A DNA stretch of 36,425 nt from Streptomyces acidicola (GCF_009377235.1 NZ_VMNX01000080.1:1-36425), one strand, 5' to 3'. Positions 1 through 8,168 are shown, numbered from the stretch's first letter. Notes: generated by a model not told the origin, from the sequence alone. Translations and numbers: made by a program.

Positions 1-391
1 GCCCCGCCCTTCCTGGGACGTTCCCTCGGGCTGCATCTCCGGCTGGCTCACCCCGGCACTCCCTACTGCTGCTGACGACACTGCTGCTGAACGACGCCGA
101 CACGACAGCCGACGGGACGTAACGCTCCGTGGCACGAGGAGTACCGCATGATGCGGAAACGCCACACCCTTCTCTCCGCACCCGGCCGCCCCTTTCCTAG
201 CGCCCAACGGGTGGCGACGGCGGCGCTTTCGCCGTTTTTCCGCTCGGACGAGGGCCTTGATCAGGTATGGGATCTCCAGCAACCTCACCCGAAAGAGTGC
301 TTGGGCGACGGCCACACCGACCACGTAGGCTCGTGCCAGGCGAGAAACAGCCCGCAAGAGAACCCGCCAAGACCCGCAAAGGGAGCTGATC
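1..391. other. Region upstream of ebfC/ybaB, no gene recognised
   Basis: No reading frame here has a convincing start, ribosome-binding site and Streptomyces codon usage. A plus-strand frame opening at 148 runs through ebfC in another phase and looks like a shadow. I looked for a signal recognition particle RNA and tRNA genes and saw neither the SRP tetraloop core nor a T-loop. The one clear element is the hairpin with a T-tract at 216-239. It probably ends a transcript entering from the left edge, so the ebfC promoter should lie between about 240 and 380. Confidence 0.5.
216..239 (+). terminator. Intrinsic terminator upstream of ebfC
   Basis: ACGGCG (217-222) pairs perfectly with CGCCGT (230-235) around a 7-nt loop and is followed by TTTTT (235-239). 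A T-run of this length is rare in such GC-rich DNA. It reads on the plus strand and would end a transcript or small RNA from the left. Confidence 0.65.
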
Positions 392-733
392 GTGATCCCC
401 GGTGGTGGCCAGCCCAACATGCAGCAGTTGCTGCAGCAGGCCCAGAAGATGCAGCAGGACCTCGCGAACGCGCAGGCGGAGCTCGGCAGTACCGAGGTGG
501 AGGGCCAGGCGGGCGGCGGCCTGGTGAAGGCCACCGTCACCGGCTCCGGCGAACTGCGCGGCCTGGTCATCGACCCCAAGGCCGTCGACCCGGAGGACAC
601 CGAGACCCTCGCCGACCTGATCGTCGCCGCGGTCCAGGCGGCGGGCGACAACGCCCAGAAGCTCCAGCAGCAGAAGCTGGGCCCCCTCGCCCAGGGCCTG
701 GGCGGCAGCGGCATCCCGGGCCTGCCGTTCTGA
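392..733 (+). CDS. ebfC: YbaB/EbfC family nucleoid-associated protein
   Basis: This 113-residue protein matches the YbaB/EbfC family in length and layout. A Gln/Met-rich N-terminal helix (roughly residues 8-35, with repeated MQQ and LQQ) leads into a Gly-rich beta sheet of the type GLVKATVTGSGEL. A second helix carries DLIVAAVQAAGDNAQK, and the tail is rich in Gln, Gly and Pro. The family forms dimers that bind DNA without strict sequence preference and usually sits between dnaX and recR or next to recR, as here. The start is GTG with GGGAG a few bases upstream. The next gene, recR, lies 122 bp downstream on the same strand. Family is confident; the symbol follows family convention. Confidence 0.93.
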   Translation: MIPGGGQPNMQQLLQQAQKMQQDLANAQAELGSTEVEGQAGGGLVKATVTGSGELRGLVIDPKAVDPEDTETLADLIVAAVQAAGDNAQKLQQQKLGPLAQGLGGSGIPGLPF

Positions 734-855
734 CGCCGGCGCCCGGCGCCGACGCCCCCGGGTACCTTCCGCACGACCCCCGGCCTGCCTTCCTCAGACG
801 GGCGGGAGGCAACTACCGTACGAACTGAAAGACTCCACGAAGGGCAGGCAGTCCG

Positions 856-1455
856 TTGTACGAAGGCGTGGTCCAGGACCTCATCGACGAACTGGGGAGG
901 CTCCCCGGCGTCGGTCCCAAGAGCGCGCAGCGGATCGCCTTCCACATCCTCCAGGCCGAGCCGACCGACGTCCGCCGTCTCGCGCAGGCGCTCATGGAGG
1001 TCAAGGCCAAGGTCCGCTTCTGCGCGACCTGCGGGAACGTGGCGCAGGAGGAGCTGTGCGGCATCTGCCGCGACACGCGCCGCGACCCCGCGGTGATCTG
1101 CGTCGTGGAGGAGCCGAAGGACGTGGTCGCGATCGAGCGCACCCGTGAGTTCCGCGGCCGCTACCACGTGCTCGGCGGAGCGATCAGCCCCATTGAGGGA
1201 GTCGGCCCCGACGACCTGCGGATCAGGGAACTGCTGGCCCGGCTGGCCGACGGTACGGTCACGGAGCTCATCCTGGCCACGGACCCGAATCTGGAGGGCG
1301 AGGCCACCGCCACATACCTCGCCCGCATGATCAAACCCATGGGCCTCAAGGTCACCCGCCTGGCCAGCGGCCTCCCGGTGGGCGGCGACCTGGAATACGC
1401 GGACGAGGTGACTCTCGGCCGTGCCTTCGAGGGGAGACGACTCCTAGATGTCTGA
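856..1455 (+). CDS. recR: Recombination mediator protein RecR
   Basis: This 199-residue protein has the full RecR architecture. A helix-hairpin-helix lies at about residues 11-30 (LGRLPGVGPKSAQRIAFH), and a four-cysteine zinc module is formed by C56, C59, C68 and C71 (CATCG and CGICRD). A TOPRIM domain follows from about residue 80 (VICVVEEPKDVVAIE), and the C-terminus contains ASGLPVGGDLEYADEVTLGRA. RecR works with RecF and RecO to load RecA on gapped DNA. The start is TTG, preceded by a purine-rich GAAGGGCAGG. The last 8 bp overlap the following DUF5063 gene, suggesting translational coupling. Confidence 0.97.
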   Translation: MYEGVVQDLIDELGRLPGVGPKSAQRIAFHILQAEPTDVRRLAQALMEVKAKVRFCATCGNVAQEELCGICRDTRRDPAVICVVEEPKDVVAIERTREFRGRYHVLGGAISPIEGVGPDDLRIRELLARLADGTVTELILATDPNLEGEATATYLARMIKPMGLKVTRLASGLPVGGDLEYADEVTLGRAFEGRRLLDV

Positions 1456-2107
1456 CGCCACGCTGCACGCGACCGACCAGGACCCGGACAACTTCGCGGT
1501 CCAGATCGCGGACCAGGTAGAGAGCTTCCTCGTCGCCGTCATGGAGGTGGCGAAGGGTGACGAGCCGGAATCGGCGGTCCCCTTCCTCCTCCTGGAGGTC
1601 TCCCAGCTCATGCTGGCCGGCGGTCGTCTCGGCGCGCACGAGGACTTCGTGCCGGAAGAGCGCTACGAGCCGGACCTGGGCCCGGAGCCGGACGTGGACG
1701 AGCTCCGCGAGAACCTGGCCCGTCTGCTCGACCCGGTCGACGTCTACTCCGAGGTCTTCGACCCGTACGAGCCCCGGAAGGCGCCGGTCCCGGCCCGTAT
1801 CTCCGACGACATCGCCGACGTCATCACCGACCTCCGCCACGGCATGGCCCACTACCGCTCGGGCCGTACGACGGAGGCCCTGTGGTGGTGGCAGTTCTCG
1901 TACTTCTCCAACTGGGGCTCGACGGCGTCGGCGACACTCCGCGCCCTCCAGTCCCTGGTGGCTCACGTCAGGCTGAACCAGCCTCTGGCGGAACTGGACG
2001 GCCTGGACACCGACCACGGCATGGGTGACGACACCCTTGAGTTCGAGGCCGGGAGGGTGATGGCGGAGGAGATCGCGGGCCCGCTGGGGCTGCGCAAGGT
2101 CAAGTAA
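1448..2107 (+). CDS. DUF5063 domain-containing protein
   Basis: This 219-residue acidic, probably cytoplasmic protein starts with an ATG inside the last codons of recR (8-bp overlap). It has no signal peptide or membrane segment. Features include a helical N-terminus (residues 10-50), a DVYSEVFDPYEPRKAPVPARISDDIADVITDLRHG segment in the middle, and a Trp-rich WWWQFSYFSNWGSTASATLRALQ segment typical of DUF5063. Its biochemical role is not known. The conserved position and overlap with recR suggest co-expression with it, but the sequence does not show a DNA-repair function. A strong hairpin at 2120-2143 closes the operon. Confidence 0.85.
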   Translation: MSDATLHATDQDPDNFAVQIADQVESFLVAVMEVAKGDEPESAVPFLLLEVSQLMLAGGRLGAHEDFVPEERYEPDLGPEPDVDELRENLARLLDPVDVYSEVFDPYEPRKAPVPARISDDIADVITDLRHGMAHYRSGRTTEALWWWQFSYFSNWGSTASATLRALQSLVAHVRLNQPLAELDGLDTDHGMGDDTLEFEAGRVMAEEIAGPLGLRKVK

Positions 2108-2119
2108 CTCCACCCGACG

Positions 2120-2143
2120 CCGGGCTCGGTCGGCCGAGCCCGG
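2120..2143. terminator. Bidirectional terminator hairpin between DUF5063 gene and permease
   Basis: A perfect 10-bp stem (CCGGGCTCGG with CCGAGCCCGG) closes on a TCGG tetraloop, 12 bp after the DUF5063 stop and between convergent genes. There is no T-tract, as is common for Streptomyces terminators. Confidence 0.65.
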
Positions 2144-2178
2144 GCGAGGACGACCAACTGGGTCAACCGGTGGCCGGG

Positions 2179-2913
2179 TCACCCCAGCCCCACGACGCCT
2201 TTCCCCAGCGTGCTCAACCCTCCGGCCAGCGCGAGCAGCAGGACGAGGAGCCGGGCCCGTTCCTCCGGTACGCGCCCGGCGAGCATCCTCCCGGCCACCG
2301 CGCCCACAGCCATGGCGCCGGCGGTGAGGCCCCAGACGGGTGCGGCGAGCCGCGGCAGCCCGTTCGACGCGACGGACACGGCGTTGACGAGGACCCCGTA
2401 GAACTGGGCGTTCGGCACGAACTCCCGCATGGTCCACCCGGCGTTGAGGCCGTAGAGGGAGACGGGCGGCCCGCCGACTCCGGCCGCGGAGTTCATTAAC
2501 CCGCCCACGCCTCCCGCGACGACGGCCCCTCCACCACCGCGCAGGGCGGTCACCCGTGCGCCCCGCATCACGAACACGACGGCCACGGTGACGAGGACCC
2601 CCGTGGCCGTCATCAGCGTGGGCTCGGACAACCGCCGCGCCACCCACGTCCCGGCCGGCACCGTGCACGCGGCCGCGGCGCACAACGGCACCATGGCGGC
2701 GAGCCGCACCCGCCGCCATCCTTCGGCAAGCCCGACGGCACTGATGATCCCGGCGGCGCAGTTCGCGAGCACGACCCCTTCGGCCGGGCCCAGCACGAGC
2801 ACCAGGGCGGGCACGGCGACGAGGGCGAAGCCCATACCGGTGAGCCACTGCACCGAGGAACCGAGCAACACGATCCCGGCCAGCAGCAGTTGGCCCACCC
2901 ATCCGTCCGTCAC
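2179..2913 (-). CDS. TauE/SafE family sulfite/sulfonate-type permease
   Basis: This 244-residue polytopic membrane protein has about seven or eight hydrophobic segments. It carries the family's Gly-rich repeats, for example QWLTGMGFALVAVPALVLVLGP near the N-terminus and a second GGVGGLMNSAAGVGGPPVSLYGL motif near the middle. The TauE/SafE (DUF81) family exports small organic or sulfur anions such as sulfite, sulfonates or sulfoacetate. The substrate cannot be read from this sequence. The start is GTG with AGGA about nine bases upstream. It is transcribed toward the recR operon and faces away from ask. A second, unrelated copy of the family lies at 8849-9703. Confidence 0.88.
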   Translation of the reverse strand: MTDGWVGQLLLAGIVLLGSSVQWLTGMGFALVAVPALVLVLGPAEGVVLANCAAGIISAVGLAEGWRRVRLAAMVPLCAAAACTVPAGTWVARRLSEPTLMTATGVLVTVAVVFVMRGARVTALRGGGGAVVAGGVGGLMNSAAGVGGPPVSLYGLNAGWTMREFVPNAQFYGVLVNAVSVASNGLPRLAAPVWGLTAGAMAVGAVAGRMLAGRVPEERARLLVLLLALAGGLSTLGKGVVGLG

Positions 2914-3263
2914 GGCTCGGGATCCTGCCCGGCCGGGTGGGCGTGATCAATACCTCCGCCCGCGGTCAGCTCTCCGCCGAACCGCTGCGGCCGGGCTCGC
3001 CGGGCTCACCGGATGTGACTCAGGGCACTTTTTCGAGTGGTGCGCATGGTCCTGGGCAGGTACCGGTCCGGAGCGGCCGGATCTCTCCGAGTGAAAACCG
3101 GCGGACGTGAGGCGGACGCCGGGAGAAATCCGGGATGATCACAGCGTGAGCAGGACATCTCACCATGCGATACCCAGGAAGGGATATTCGACCGCTCGAT
3201 AGACTGAGCCGACCGCAGTACTTGTGTATGTGCGGACCGAGACGGATTGAGCGAGGAGCGCAC
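2914..3263. other. Promoter/leader region between permease and ask
   Basis: This 350-bp gene-free stretch must hold the divergent permease and ask promoters. A frame open from 3165 is in phase with ask, but its extra 33 residues lack family similarity and a ribosome-binding site. I saw no convincing lysine riboswitch or T-box. A TAGACT hexamer at 3200-3205 is a possible ask -10 element but has no good -35 partner. Confidence 0.45.
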
Positions 3264-4556
3264 GTGGGCCTTGTCGTGCAGAAGTACGGAGGCTCCTCCG
3301 TAGCCGATGCCGAGGGCATCAAGCGCGTCGCCAAGCGGATCGTGGAAGCGAAGAAGAACGGCCACCAAGTGGTCGTGGTCGTTTCCGCGATGGGCGACAC
3401 GACGGACGAGCTGATCGATCTCGCCGAGCAGGTATCTCCGATGCCGGCCGGGCGTGAGTTCGACATGCTGCTGACCGCCGGAGAGCGGATCTCCATGGCC
3501 CTGCTGGCGATGGCGATCAAAAAGCTGGGCCACGAGGCCCAGTCCTTCACCGGTAGCCAGGCAGGCGTCATCACCGACTCGGTCCACAACAAAGCCCGGA
3601 TCATCGACGTCACGCCGGGCCGCATCCGGACCGCGCTGGACGAGGGCAACATCGCGATCGTCGCCGGGTTCCAGGGCGTCAGCCAGGACAAGAAGGACAT
3701 CACGACCCTCGGCCGCGGGGGCTCGGACACGACCGCCGTCGCGCTGGCCGCGGCCCTCGACGCCGAGGTCTGCGAGATCTACACGGACGTCGACGGTGTG
3801 TTCACCGCCGACCCGCGGGTCGTGAAGAAGGCCCAGAAGATCGACTGGATCTCCTTCGAGGACATGCTGGAGCTGGCGGCGTCCGGCTCCAAGGTGCTGC
3901 TCCACCGCTGCGTGGAGTACGCCCGCCGCTACAACATCCCGATCCACGTCCGCTCGTCCTTCAGCGGACTGCAGGGCACGTGGGTCAGCAGTGAGCCACC
4001 CGTACGAAAGACGCAGCAGCAAGGGGAACAGAAGGTGGAGCAGGCCATCATCTCCGGTGTCGCGCACGACACCTCCGAGGCCAAGGTCACGGTCGTCGGT
4101 GTGCCGGACAAGCCGGGCGAGGCCGCCGCGATCTTCCGTGCCATCGCCGACGCCGAGCTCAACATCGACATGGTCGTGCAGAACGTGTCGGCCGCGTCGA
4201 CGGGCCTCACGGACATCTCCTTCACGCTGCCGAAGACCGACGGCCGCAAGGCGATCGACGCGCTGGAGAAGGCGAAGCCCGCGATCGGCTTCGACTCGCT
4301 GCGCTACGACGACCAGATCGGCAAGATCTCGCTGGTCGGCGCCGGTATGAAGACCAACCCGGGCGTCACTGCCTCCTTCTTCGAGGCGCTGTCCGACGCC
4401 GGCGTGAACATCGAGCTGATCTCGACCTCCGAGATCCGTATCTCGGTGGTCACCCGCGCCGACGACGTCCCCGGGGCCGTGCGCGCCGTGCACACCGCCT
4501 TCGGGCTCGACTCGGAGAGCGACGAAGCCGTCGTGTACGGAGGCACCGGCCGCTGA
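3264..4556 (+). CDS. ask: Aspartate kinase (alpha subunit, full length)
   Basis: This 430-residue enzyme phosphorylates L-aspartate, the first step to lysine/diaminopimelate, threonine, methionine and isoleucine. The N-terminal kinase domain begins with the signature KYGGSS at residues 7-12 and contains GRGGSDTTAVALAAALDA. Two ACT domains fill the C-terminal third (AKVTVVGVPDKPGEAA and KISLVGAGMKTNPGVTA) and would bind feedback effectors. I chose GTG at 3264 because GAGGAG lies five bases upstream and the protein then starts where actinobacterial homologues do. The stop overlaps the asd start by one base, so the two are an operon. An internal start at 4035 probably makes a separate beta subunit. 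Confidence 0.97.
   Translation: MGLVVQKYGGSSVADAEGIKRVAKRIVEAKKNGHQVVVVVSAMGDTTDELIDLAEQVSPMPAGREFDMLLTAGERISMALLAMAIKKLGHEAQSFTGSQAGVITDSVHNKARIIDVTPGRIRTALDEGNIAIVAGFQGVSQDKKDITTLGRGGSDTTAVALAAALDAEVCEIYTDVDGVFTADPRVVKKAQKIDWISFEDMLELAASGSKVLLHRCVEYARRYNIPIHVRSSFSGLQGTWVSSEPPVRKTQQQGEQKVEQAIISGVAHDTSEAKVTVVGVPDKPGEAAAIFRAIADAELNIDMVVQNVSAASTGLTDISFTLPKTDGRKAIDALEKAKPAIGFDSLRYDDQIGKISLVGAGMKTNPGVTASFFEALSDAGVNIELISTSEIRISVVTRADDVPGAVRAVHTAFGLDSESDEAVVYGGTGR
4021..4028 (+). promoter_or_regulatory. Internal ribosome-binding site within ask
   Basis: AAGGGGAA lies six bases before an in-frame GTG at 4035, inside the ask coding sequence at the junction between kinase and ACT domains. Position and spacing are those of a genuine translation signal. 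Confidence 0.6.
4035..4556 (+). CDS. Aspartate kinase beta (regulatory) subunit from internal start
   Basis: An in-frame GTG at ask codon 258 would give a 173-residue protein made of the two ACT domains only. It begins just before AIISGVAHDTSEAKVTV. In Corynebacterium glutamicum and Bacillus subtilis, aspartate kinase is an alpha2-beta2 enzyme whose beta subunit is translated from an equivalent in-frame start. The corynebacterial beta subunit begins at the corresponding residues and has about the same length. The Shine-Dalgarno-like AAGGGGAA at 4021-4028 supports use of this start. Expression is inferred. Confidence 0.65.
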   Translation: MEQAIISGVAHDTSEAKVTVVGVPDKPGEAAAIFRAIADAELNIDMVVQNVSAASTGLTDISFTLPKTDGRKAIDALEKAKPAIGFDSLRYDDQIGKISLVGAGMKTNPGVTASFFEALSDAGVNIELISTSEIRISVVTRADDVPGAVRAVHTAFGLDSESDEAVVYGGTGR

Positions 4557-5632
4557 TGACCGAGGATGCCGGGCGGACCGGCAGGCCGACGCTCGCGGTC
4601 GTCGGAGCGACCGGGGCCGTCGGCACGGTCATGCTCCAGATCCTGTCCCAGCATGCGGACATCTGGGGCGAGATCCGTCTGATCGCCTCGCCGCGCTCCG
4701 CCGGCCGCAAGCTGGCCGTGCGCGGTGAGGAGGTCGAGGTGGTGGCCCTGACGGAGGAGGCCTTCGACGGGGTCGATGTCGCCATGTTCGACGTACCGGA
4801 CGAGGTCTCCGCGCGGTGGGCACCCATCGCCGCGGCCAAGGGCACGGTCGTCGTGGACAACTCGGGCGCCTTCCGGATGGACCCCGACGTGCCACTGGTG
4901 GTGCCGGAGGTCAATCCGCACGCCGTCCGGCTGCGCCACCGCGGAATCATCGCCAACCCCAACTGCACGACCCTCTCCATGATCGTGGCGCTGGGCGCGC
5001 TGCACGCCGAGTTCGGGCTGCGCGAGCTGGTGGTCTCGTCGTACCAGGCGGTCAGCGGCGCGGGGCGGGAGGGTGTCGAGACGCTGCGGAGGCAGGTGGC
5101 GCTGGTCGCCGGTACGGAGCTGGGGACGCACCCTGGTGACGTACGGCGGGCCGTGGGCGACGACACGGGCCCGTTCCCGGAGCCGGTCGCTCTGAACGTC
5201 GTCCCCTGGGCCGGTTCGCTCCGCGAGGACGGCTGGTCCTCGGAGGAGATGAAGGTACGGGACGAGTCCCGCAAGATCCTAGGGCTGCCCGAGCTGCCGG
5301 TCGCCGTGACGTGTGTGCGGGTGCCGGTGGTGACGACGCACTCGCTGACCGTCCACGCCCGCTTCGAGGGCGAGGTCACCGTCGACAAGGCGCGTGAGAT
5401 CCTCGCCACCGCCCCCGGCGTCGTCCTCTTCGACGACCCGGCGGCGGGCGAGTTCCCGACGCCCGCCGACGCGGTGGGCACCGACCCGACCTGGGTGGGC
5501 CGCGTCCGCCGGGCCCTGGACGACCCCACGGCCCTCGAACTGTTCGTCTGCGGCGACAACCTGCGCAAGGGCTCCGCACTGAACACGGCCCAGATCGCGG
5601 AACTGGTGGCGGGGGAACTCGGCGCCTCGTAA
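4556..5632 (+). CDS. asd: Aspartate-semialdehyde dehydrogenase
   Basis: This 358-residue enzyme reduces aspartyl phosphate to aspartate semialdehyde with NADPH, directly after aspartate kinase. The N-terminal NADP-binding loop is GATGAVG (residues 17-23). The active-site cysteine is C137 in NPNCTT, followed by SYQAVSGAGREG. The C-terminal dimerisation and catalytic region has VTCVRVPVVTTHSLTVHARFEGEV. The ATG overlaps the ask stop by one base (TGATG), the classic coupled arrangement. A weak convergent hairpin follows at 5673. Confidence 0.97.
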   Translation: MTEDAGRTGRPTLAVVGATGAVGTVMLQILSQHADIWGEIRLIASPRSAGRKLAVRGEEVEVVALTEEAFDGVDVAMFDVPDEVSARWAPIAAAKGTVVVDNSGAFRMDPDVPLVVPEVNPHAVRLRHRGIIANPNCTTLSMIVALGALHAEFGLRELVVSSYQAVSGAGREGVETLRRQVALVAGTELGTHPGDVRRAVGDDTGPFPEPVALNVVPWAGSLREDGWSSEEMKVRDESRKILGLPELPVAVTCVRVPVVTTHSLTVHARFEGEVTVDKAREILATAPGVVLFDDPAAGEFPTPADAVGTDPTWVGRVRRALDDPTALELFVCGDNLRKGSALNTAQIAELVAGELGAS

Positions 5633-5672
5633 GGGGCGCTGGGCTGTGTCGATGTGCGGCGTGATCATCCCT

Positions 5673-5687
5673 GGCCGCCGTGCGGCC
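5673..5687. terminator. Short hairpin between convergent asd and NmrA-like gene
   Basis: GGCCGC pairs with GCGGCC around a 3-nt loop in the 80-bp gap between convergent genes. The short stem and missing T-tract make this a modest terminator candidate. Confidence 0.4.
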
Positions 5688-5712
5688 CGCCCGTCCGGGA
5701 GGACACGAGCGC

Positions 5713-6441
5713 TCAGGAGAGCCAGTCGGTGTAGCGGGTGGGGGCGAGGTGAGCGTCCTTGTCGGTGAGGACGTCGCCCTTGACCACGGCGAACATGCCG
5801 GCGGTCGGGTCGGTGACGACAGTGCGGTTGTCGCCCTTGTGGGCCAGGGTGATCCGGCCCAGCTCGTCCAGGGAGAAGAGCTCGGGGCCGGCGATGCGGC
5901 GAATGCCGTTCAGTGGCGTGCCCGAGGCGACCTCCGCCACCGCGGCGGCCACGTCCTTGGCGGCGATCGGCTGGATCGGGGTGGCGGGCAGGCGGACGGT
6001 GTCGCCGTCGGCGGTCCAGGACATGGCGGCGTCCATGAACTCCATGAACTGCGTCGCCCGGACGATCGAGTAGGGGATCGGCCCGGCCGCGAGGATCTCC
6101 TCCTGGAGTGTCTTGGCCCGGTAGTAGTCCAGCTCCGGCACCTGGTCCACGCCGACGATCGACAGGATGACGAAGTGGCCGACGCCTCCCTTCCGGGCTG
6201 CGGCCAGAAGGTTGTCCATCGAGGTCTGGAAGAAGGCCGGGGAGGCTTCGTCGAAGGTCGGGGAGTTCGTCAGGTTGACGACGACGTCGACCCCCGCCAC
6301 CGCCTCGTCCAGTCCCTGGCCCGTGATGACGTCGACCCCGGTCGACTTCGAGTGGGGCACCGCCTCGTGCCCTGCGGCGTTCAGATACTTGACGACCTGC
6401 GAGCCGATCAGACCGGTGCCACCGATCACTGCGAACTTCAT
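5713..6441 (-). CDS. NmrA-like / atypical SDR NAD(P)-binding protein
   Basis: This 242-residue Rossmann-fold protein begins MKFAVIGGTGLIGSQ, with the glycine-rich nucleotide loop GGTGLIG at residues 7-13. It continues in the style of the NmrA/NAD(P)H-binding atypical SDRs: VDVVVNLTNSP, GVGHFVILSIVGVD, YYRAKTLQEEILAAG and YSIVRATQFMEF. Members act as redox sensors or quinone/ketone reductases. I start it at the ATG at 6441 because AAAGG lies about six bases upstream and the Rossmann strand begins there. It lies 59 bp downstream of the nitroreductase and is probably cotranscribed with it from the operator-controlled promoter near 7280. Substrate unknown. Confidence 0.85.
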   Translation of the reverse strand: MKFAVIGGTGLIGSQVVKYLNAAGHEAVPHSKSTGVDVITGQGLDEAVAGVDVVVNLTNSPTFDEASPAFFQTSMDNLLAAARKGGVGHFVILSIVGVDQVPELDYYRAKTLQEEILAAGPIPYSIVRATQFMEFMDAAMSWTADGDTVRLPATPIQPIAAKDVAAAVAEVASGTPLNGIRRIAGPELFSLDELGRITLAHKGDNRTVVTDPTAGMFAVVKGDVLTDKDAHLAPTRYTDWLS

Positions 6442-6500
6442 GAGATGCCTTTCGTCGGAGGTATTTCTGTCGGAGATATTTCTGAATGTGAGCATGTGAA

Positions 6501-7226
6501 TCACTGTGCGGGCGCTACGCGAAAGGGCGCGCGGCCGGCGACTGAGGGCGGGCGGCTTCCGTAACCGTCGACGAACGTGACCGTCTCGGCCAGCGGTGCC
6601 CGGCCCATGCGGGCGTCACCCGCGGTGACGTCCTCGAATCCGATCGACATACCGCAGAAGAGGATGAGCTCGTCCGGCGGTGACAGCACCTCCGCGACGG
6701 TCTTGTGGTATTTCGCCCACGCCATCTGCGCGCAGCTGTGCATACCCTCGGCGCGGAGCAGCAGCATGACGGTCTGCAGATACATGCCGACGTCGGACCA
6801 TTGGGCGGGGCCCATGTCGCGGTCGATGTAGCAGAACAGCGCTGCGGGCGCGCCGAAACAGTCCCAGTTCGCGGAGGCGGCCCGCTGGCGCGCCTCCAGG
6901 TCCCCGCGCGGAATGCCGAGTGCGCCGTAGCGCTGCTCGCCGAAGGCCGATCGGCGTTCGGAGTAGGGGGACTTGAGATCGGGCGGGTACTGCTCGTACT
7001 CCGGCTCGTCCCAGGGGTCGCCCGAGGCCACGCGCTCGCCGGCGCGCTTCTTGAGCTCGGCCAGCGGTCCGCCGGTCAGTACGTAGACATGCCACGGCTG
7101 GAGATTCGACGCGGACGGCGCCCAGGCCGCGGCGGACAGGATGCGTTCCAGCACCTCCTTGGGAACCTGTCGGCCGGTGAATCCGCGCACTGCCCGTCGG
7201 CTGGTGACCGCCTCGTAGACGTCCAA
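6501..7226 (-). CDS. Nitroreductase family protein
   Basis: This 241-residue FMN-dependent oxidoreductase has the usual nitroreductase N-terminus: VTSRRAVRGFTGRQVPKEVLERIL, then WAPSASNLQPWHVYVL, which contact FMN phosphate and isoalloxazine. The second half has YLQTVMLLLRAEGMHSCAQMAWAKYH and ends with a GFEDVTAG-type segment. Such enzymes reduce nitroaromatics, quinones or flavins with NAD(P)H. The start is TTG, supported by a strong GGAGGTAGG five bases upstream. It is the first gene of a minus-strand pair with the NmrA-like gene and diverges from the azoreductase. The operator at 7279-7294 lies about 53 bp upstream. Confidence 0.92.
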   Translation of the reverse strand: MDVYEAVTSRRAVRGFTGRQVPKEVLERILSAAAWAPSASNLQPWHVYVLTGGPLAELKKRAGERVASGDPWDEPEYEQYPPDLKSPYSERRSAFGEQRYGALGIPRGDLEARQRAASANWDCFGAPAALFCYIDRDMGPAQWSDVGMYLQTVMLLLRAEGMHSCAQMAWAKYHKTVAEVLSPPDELILFCGMSIGFEDVTAGDARMGRAPLAETVTFVDGYGSRPPSVAGRAPFRVAPAQ

Positions 7227-7278
7227 GATCGCCTACCTCCGATCTGTTCGACGTTCCCACCTTCGTTGCAGTTGCTAC

Positions 7279-7294
7279 GGTATCACTCGATACC
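7279..7294. promoter_or_regulatory. Palindromic operator in the nitroreductase/azoreductase divergent promoter
   Basis: GGTATC-ACTC-GATACC is a perfect 6+6 inverted repeat with a 4-bp spacer, between the divergent starts at 7226 and 7372. TTGCAG at 7266-7271 with GATACC at 7289-7294 (17-bp spacing) could be the azoreductase promoter, so the repeat would cover its -10. A near-identical site precedes marR at 8689-8704. Confidence 0.65.
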
Positions 7295-7371
7295 ATCTCG
7301 TGTTTAACTATTGCTGAGTGTCAGACCCCACCCTTGGCTCCCCGCCTCGGGCGCCCCCTTGGAGAAAGCCC

Positions 7372-8022
7372 ATGACTACGCTGCTGCACATCGACTCGTC
7401 CGTACTCCCCGGCGAGGCGTCCTCGTCCCGTTCGGTCGCGGCCGCCTTCCGCAGGGCCTGGGAGGAGCAGCACCCGCAGGGCACGGTGGTCCACCGCGAC
7501 CTCGCCGCCGCCCCCGTGCCGCACATCACCGCCGCCGCCTGGTCCGCCGGTTACATCGCCCCGTCCGATCGCACCCCGGAGCAGTCCGCCGCGTTCGCCG
7601 CACGCGTGGAGCTCATCGAGGAACTGGAGCAGGCGGACGCCGTCCTGATCGGCGCCCCCATGCACAACTTCTCGATCCCCTCGACCCTCAAGGCCTGGCT
7701 GGACAATGTGTTCCTGCTCGGCCGCACCGCCGGCGAGAGCCCCTCCGCCCAGGGCACCCCGGTCACGGTCATCGCCAGCCGTGGTGGCTCCTACGCGCCG
7801 GGTACGCCGCGCGAGGGCTTCGAGTTCGTGCAGAACTACCTTGAGGCCGTCCTCGAGCGCAGCCTCGGTCTGGACCTCGACTTCATCGTCCCGGAGCTCA
7901 CCCTGGCCCCCCGCAACCCGGCGATGGCGGAACTGGTCCCCCTCTACGAGGTTTCCCGCGAGCGCGCCTTCGAGGAGGCGACTGCCAAGGCCCAGGAACT
8001 TGCGAAGCGCTTCGCCGCATAA
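7372..8022 (+). CDS. azoR: FMN-dependent NADH-azoreductase
   Basis: This 216-residue flavodoxin-like protein matches AzoR. It begins TTLLHIDSSVLPGEASSSRSV (FMN phosphate loop), continues with DAVLIGAPMHNFSIPSTLKAWLDNV and has the second flavin-contact loop VIASRGGSYAPGTPREG. These enzymes reduce azo dyes and quinones with NADH and protect against electrophiles. The ATG at 7372 is preceded by GGAGAAAG; an in-frame start 54 bp upstream would add an unrelated Pro-rich tail. It diverges from the nitroreductase and shares its operator. A strong hairpin at 8038 ends the transcript. Confidence 0.93.
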   Translation: MTTLLHIDSSVLPGEASSSRSVAAAFRRAWEEQHPQGTVVHRDLAAAPVPHITAAAWSAGYIAPSDRTPEQSAAFAARVELIEELEQADAVLIGAPMHNFSIPSTLKAWLDNVFLLGRTAGESPSAQGTPVTVIASRGGSYAPGTPREGFEFVQNYLEAVLERSLGLDLDFIVPELTLAPRNPAMAELVPLYEVSRERAFEEATAKAQELAKRFAA

Positions 8023-8037
8023 CCCCGGGCGATGGAT

Positions 8038-8072
8038 GCCGTGTGACGCCTCGACTCAGGCCGTCACACGGC
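8038..8072. terminator. Terminator hairpin between convergent azoR and marR
   Basis: GCCGTGTGACG (8038-8048) pairs perfectly with CGTCACACGGC (8062-8072). Inner CCT and AGG extend the stem past a single bulged C. It lies 15 bp after the azoR stop and is likely used from both sides. Confidence 0.75.
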
Positions 8073-8168
8073 GACTTCGTCGTTCGTTCCCTCTGCCGGG
8101 CGGTGACGGGAGGTGTTCTGCCCCTGGGGCCCGGCCGGTCAACTCGGTTTGTGTCGGCGACGGCGCGC

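Noticed and set aside
1..390. Possible SRP (4.5S) RNA or tRNA in the left edge
   Set aside because: The conserved SRP core with a GGAA-type tetraloop and tRNA T-loop motifs were not found.
148..828. A 226-residue plus-strand frame overlapping ebfC
   Set aside because: Shadow of ebfC in another phase; Arg/Pro/Gly-rich, no family resemblance and no ribosome-binding site that beats the known gene.
3165..3263. Extended N-terminus for aspartate kinase
   Set aside because: The extra 33 residues lack family similarity; GAGGAG sits at the right place for GTG 3264.
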